A stretch of 14,754 bases of DNA from CAXYVX01 sp049297855. Its GTDB lineage: Bacteria; Patescibacteriota; Saccharimonadia; Saccharimonadales; Saccharimonadaceae. The notes under the pieces are model-generated. The model did no database searches, was not told the DNA's origin, and was given only the letters and a program-made list of their open reading frames with translations. Location of the stretch: assembly GCA_049297855.1 (NCBI GenBank), contig JBAQVB010000080.1, positions 1 through 14,754 on the forward strand. Direction: 5' to 3'. The stretch's first letter is position 1, and each line of letters opens with the position of its first letter. Both the position numbers and the translations under genes were made by a program. Shown piece by piece: positions 13,307-14,754 of this stretch.

Positions 13307-13521
13307 TAGTCATTTCCTCGATGTGACGTTAGGTGCCAACCACCGCAAAAACCACATTTATAGACCGACAACTTCAAATCCGGTTGCGAATTGGCAAAAA
13401 TAATCATCTGCTGAGTCGCTACCGTTTCGGCTTCGACGCGCGTGGCGTAACGATTTTTACCACAGGCCCGTTCGGTTTTGCGCGGTAAGATTTGACGTAA
13501 ATTAACTTTTTGACGGCTCAT
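13306..13521 (-). CDS. Small Cys/His protein, probable zinc-binding
   Basis: The 71-aa protein is basic and ends in YKCGFCGGWHLTSH (54-67). C56, C59, H63 and H67 form a compact CxxC-HxxxH site that could bind zinc; a further cysteine, C20, lies in a basic RACGKNRYATR stretch (18-28). Short proteins with this CxxCGxWHLT ending occur as hypotheticals in other bacteria, as I recall. I cannot name a function; nucleic-acid binding is a guess from charge and the zinc site. It overlaps the 3' end of trxB by 20 nt, and its TAA overlaps the cobO ATG by one base, so it belongs to that operon. No Shine-Dalgarno sequence is evident. Reading through both overlaps supports a real gene. Confidence 0.7.
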   Translation of the reverse strand: MSRQKVNLRQILPRKTERACGKNRYATRVEAETVATQQMIIFANSQPDLKLSVYKCGFCGGWHLTSHRGND

Positions 13522-14449
13522 GCTGGCGACCCACTTTTATTAAAAATTCGCGAATGTTAAGTGCGGCTGTGGCACCTTCACCGGTCGCCGACACAATTTG
13601 TTCATTGGCACCCGAACGCACATCGCCCGAAGCGAAAATCCCTGGTTCACTGGTTATCATTTGATTATTAGTTTTAATGTGTCCAATATTGTCAAGCTCA
13701 ACTTTGACGTTGCTATCGGCGCGCAAAAATTCGGTATTCGGAATCACGCCGACAAAAACAAAGATGCCGTCATCGTCGAATTCGCGTTTTTGACCCGATT
13801 TAGTGTCGTGCGCCAGCAATTTACCGACGCGCATTTCATCCGGAATGACGCCTTCGTGCACCGTGATTTTACCCGATTTAACCATTTGCGCTAGGTCTTT
13901 TTGCAGGATCGCTGAAGCTTTCACATGCGAACGTGCCAACAAATTAATGTGCGTCGCAAATCGCGTCAGAAACAGCGATTCCTGCACCGCCGTATTACCG
14001 CCACCGATCACGGACAACGATTTGTCGCGATAAAATGCGCCGTCACAGGTCGCGCAATAATGCGCAAATTCATCTTCGCCGGGCACGCCAACGTGGCGAT
14101 AGCTATTACCCGTTGCGAGTAAAATCGTGCGGGCGTAAAACGGTTCCTCGTCAGTGTCAATCCGAAACGTTTGGTCAACCTGGCGCGTAATTGTAGTCGC
14201 TTCGGCATATTCAATAACCGCTCCAAATTTCGCGGCCTGCGCCTCCATCGCGTTTGATAAATCCAGCCCCGTTACGCCGTTTGGATAGCCCGGAAAATTT
14301 GCAATGTCGTCGATTGTTGCCGTTAATCCGCCAACCACGCCACGCTCCAACAAAACGGTCGACAAATTTTCGCGTGCCGTGTAAATCGCTGCCGTTAGCG
14401 CGCTCGGCCCGGCACCGACGATCAAAACATCCCAAACTTTTTTACTCAT
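13502..14449 (-). CDS. trxB: Thioredoxin-disulfide reductase (altered NADPH motif)
   Basis: This flavoenzyme reduces thioredoxin-like proteins, probably the redoxin encoded divergently at 14594. At 315 aa it has the low-molecular-weight TrxR layout. IVGAGPSALTAAIYTAR (10-26) binds FAD. CATCDG (132-137) holds the redox pair C132/C135. GGGNTAVQES (149-158) is the nucleotide-binding loop, and IFASGDVRSG (271-280) is the second FAD motif. The HRRxxxR motif that reads the NADPH 2'-phosphate in E. coli is here ARSHVK (172-177), so the electron donor may be NADH or another reductant. The C-terminal RQ(x)TAxGDG is EQIVSATGEG. TGATACACT ends 12 nt before the ATG, predicting a leader of about 6 nt with no Shine-Dalgarno. 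It leads the trxB, 71-aa, cobO operon. Confidence 0.93.
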   Translation of the reverse strand: MSKKVWDVLIVGAGPSALTAAIYTARENLSTVLLERGVVGGLTATIDDIANFPGYPNGVTGLDLSNAMEAQAAKFGAVIEYAEATTITRQVDQTFRIDTDEEPFYARTILLATGNSYRHVGVPGEDEFAHYCATCDGAFYRDKSLSVIGGGNTAVQESLFLTRFATHINLLARSHVKASAILQKDLAQMVKSGKITVHEGVIPDEMRVGKLLAHDTKSGQKREFDDDGIFVFVGVIPNTEFLRADSNVKVELDNIGHIKTNNQMITSEPGIFASGDVRSGANEQIVSATGEGATAALNIREFLIKVGRQHEPSKS

Positions 14450-14461
14450 AATTGGACTATT

Positions 14462-14470
14462 AGTGTATCA
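14462..14470 (-). promoter_or_regulatory. Extended -10 promoter of trxB
   Basis: On the minus strand TGATACACT ends 12 nt before the trxB ATG, with predicted +1 near 14455. The -35 region for a 17-nt spacer (about 14485-14490) overlaps the NrdR-like box. Confidence 0.45.
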
Positions 14471-14482
14471 TATTCAGAATGA

Positions 14483-14498
14483 AAACTATATATAGCGC
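14483..14498. promoter_or_regulatory. Candidate NrdR box between trxB and redoxin gene
   Basis: AAACTATATATAGCGC contains CTATATATAG (14486-14495), an exact match to the conserved core CwAtATaTwG of the NrdR-box consensus acaCwAtATaTwGtgt, and fits 13 of the 16 positions. A weaker second site, ACGCTAAATATGTTGA (14516-14531, 11 of 16), lies 33 bp away centre to centre and overlaps the redoxin -35. NrdR boxes usually come in pairs about three helical turns apart. An AT-rich palindrome can arise by chance, so confidence is moderate. Confidence 0.45.
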
Positions 14499-14527
14499 TT
14501 GCCGTTAAATCTACAACGCTAAATATG

Positions 14528-14555
14528 TTGACAAATTTTAGCGCGCGCTTATAAT
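14528..14555 (+). promoter_or_regulatory. Consensus promoter of the redoxin gene
   Basis: TTGACA (14528-14533), a 16-nt spacer and TATAAT (14550-14555) are both perfect hexamers, the only complete -35/-10 pair in the window. The predicted +1 near 14562 gives a leader of about 32 nt. That leader contains AAGGAG (14582-14587), 6 nt from the ATG. Confidence 0.85.
14540..14549. repeat. GC palindrome filling the promoter spacer
   Basis: AGCGCGCGCT is a perfect 10-bp palindrome directly next to the -10 of the redoxin promoter. A TAGCG/CGCTA inverted pair (14493-14497 and 14517-14521) with similar sequence lies upstream. It could be a repressor or redox-regulator site. Confidence 0.45.
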
Positions 14556-14593
14556 GGTTATCATTACTTAAAAATGTAAAGAAGGAGTGGACA

Positions 14594-14754
14594 ATGGCTA
14601 AGGAAACGGACAAAAAAGTGATCATTTATTCAACGGATTGGTGCGCATTTTGCAAGCAAGCCGAAAAGTTTTTAGACCAAAAAGGCGTTGAATGGGTCGA
14701 TTATGACATCGAAAAAGATCAAAAAGCCAATGATGAGCTGATGTCAAAAATCGG
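14594..14754 (+). CDS. Glutaredoxin/NrdH-like redoxin (partial, cut by window end)
   Basis: Only the first 53 codons are visible. IYSTDWCAFCKQAEKFLD (11-28) has the thioredoxin-fold strand followed by a CxxC active site, C17-A-F-C20, as in glutaredoxin-like and NrdH redoxins. KGVEWVDYDIEKD (30-42) is the typical second strand of these small proteins. It should pass electrons to disulfide targets such as ribonucleotide reductase. The divergent trxB suggests it is reduced by that enzyme rather than by glutathione. The start is firm: AAGGAG is 6 nt upstream and a consensus promoter lies above it. The rest of the domain, including the cis-proline motif that would help separate glutaredoxin from NrdH, is beyond the window. 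Confidence 0.88.
   Translation, partial: MAKETDKKVIIYSTDWCAFCKQAEKFLDQKGVEWVDYDIEKDQKANDELMSKI

Noticed and set aside
14483..14498. TATATATA as a promoter -10 of the redoxin or trxB
   Set aside because: Both genes have better placed -10 elements (14550-14555 and 14462-14467); the palindrome is better explained as an operator.

Overview
The window looks like part of the chromosome of a Patescibacteria (CPR) bacterium, possibly Saccharibacteria-like. I base this on gene content and style: very tight spacing, many 1-26 nt overlaps, a transketolase split into two genes, several small family-poor membrane proteins, and divergent versions of core enzymes. UGA is used as a stop (tktN, fba, GT1, cobO and others), so the UGA=Gly code of SR1/Gracilibacteria does not apply. 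There is no phage, insertion sequence, CRISPR array, rRNA or tRNA that I can see. The lineage assignment is an inference and cannot be proved from this sequence alone.

Layout. (1) 1-250: no convincing gene, but an AT-rich inverted repeat and a tandem 9-mer. (2) 251-4761, leftward: a sugar-phosphate operon, in transcription order class II aldolase, PfkB kinase, transketolase N, transketolase C, ribulose-phosphate 3-epimerase. Together these could interconvert pentose, heptulose and triose phosphates. (3) 4850-7049, leftward: exonuclease III, a divergent NAD(P)H-hydrate dehydratase-like protein, and a five-helix membrane protein. (4) 7125-8869, leftward: two paralogous DUF2569-like membrane proteins flanking an unrelated four-helix membrane protein, with a clear intrinsic terminator. 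(5) 8922-9440: smpB (trans-translation), leftward. (6) 9491-12727, rightward: alpha/beta hydrolase and two GT4 glycosyltransferases, probably an envelope glycoconjugate or glycolipid operon. (7) 12728-14449, leftward: trxB, a 71-aa Cys/His protein and cobO. (8) 14594-end, rightward: a glutaredoxin/NrdH-like redoxin, cut by the window edge.

The most striking signal lies in the regulatory DNA. Seven start codons are preceded, at a gap of only 6-9 nt, by an extended -10 element (TGnTAnnnT); exonuclease III has a plain TATAAT at the same distance. The predicted +1 then falls on, or a few bases before, the start codon, so these mRNAs should be leaderless or nearly so. Some of these promoters sit inside the end of the upstream gene and would drive genes within apparent operons (tktN, rpe, GT1). 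In contrast, the two DUF2569 genes and the redoxin have 25-32 nt leaders with good Shine-Dalgarno sequences, and several internal operon genes (transketolase C, GT2, cobO) also use Shine-Dalgarno sites.

The second signal is a match to the NrdR-box core between trxB and the redoxin. With cobO in the trxB operon, this end of the window could be a support module for a cobalamin-dependent (class II) ribonucleotide reductase: redoxin as electron donor, TrxB as its reductase, CobO as the maker of adenosylcobalamin, and NrdR as the regulator.
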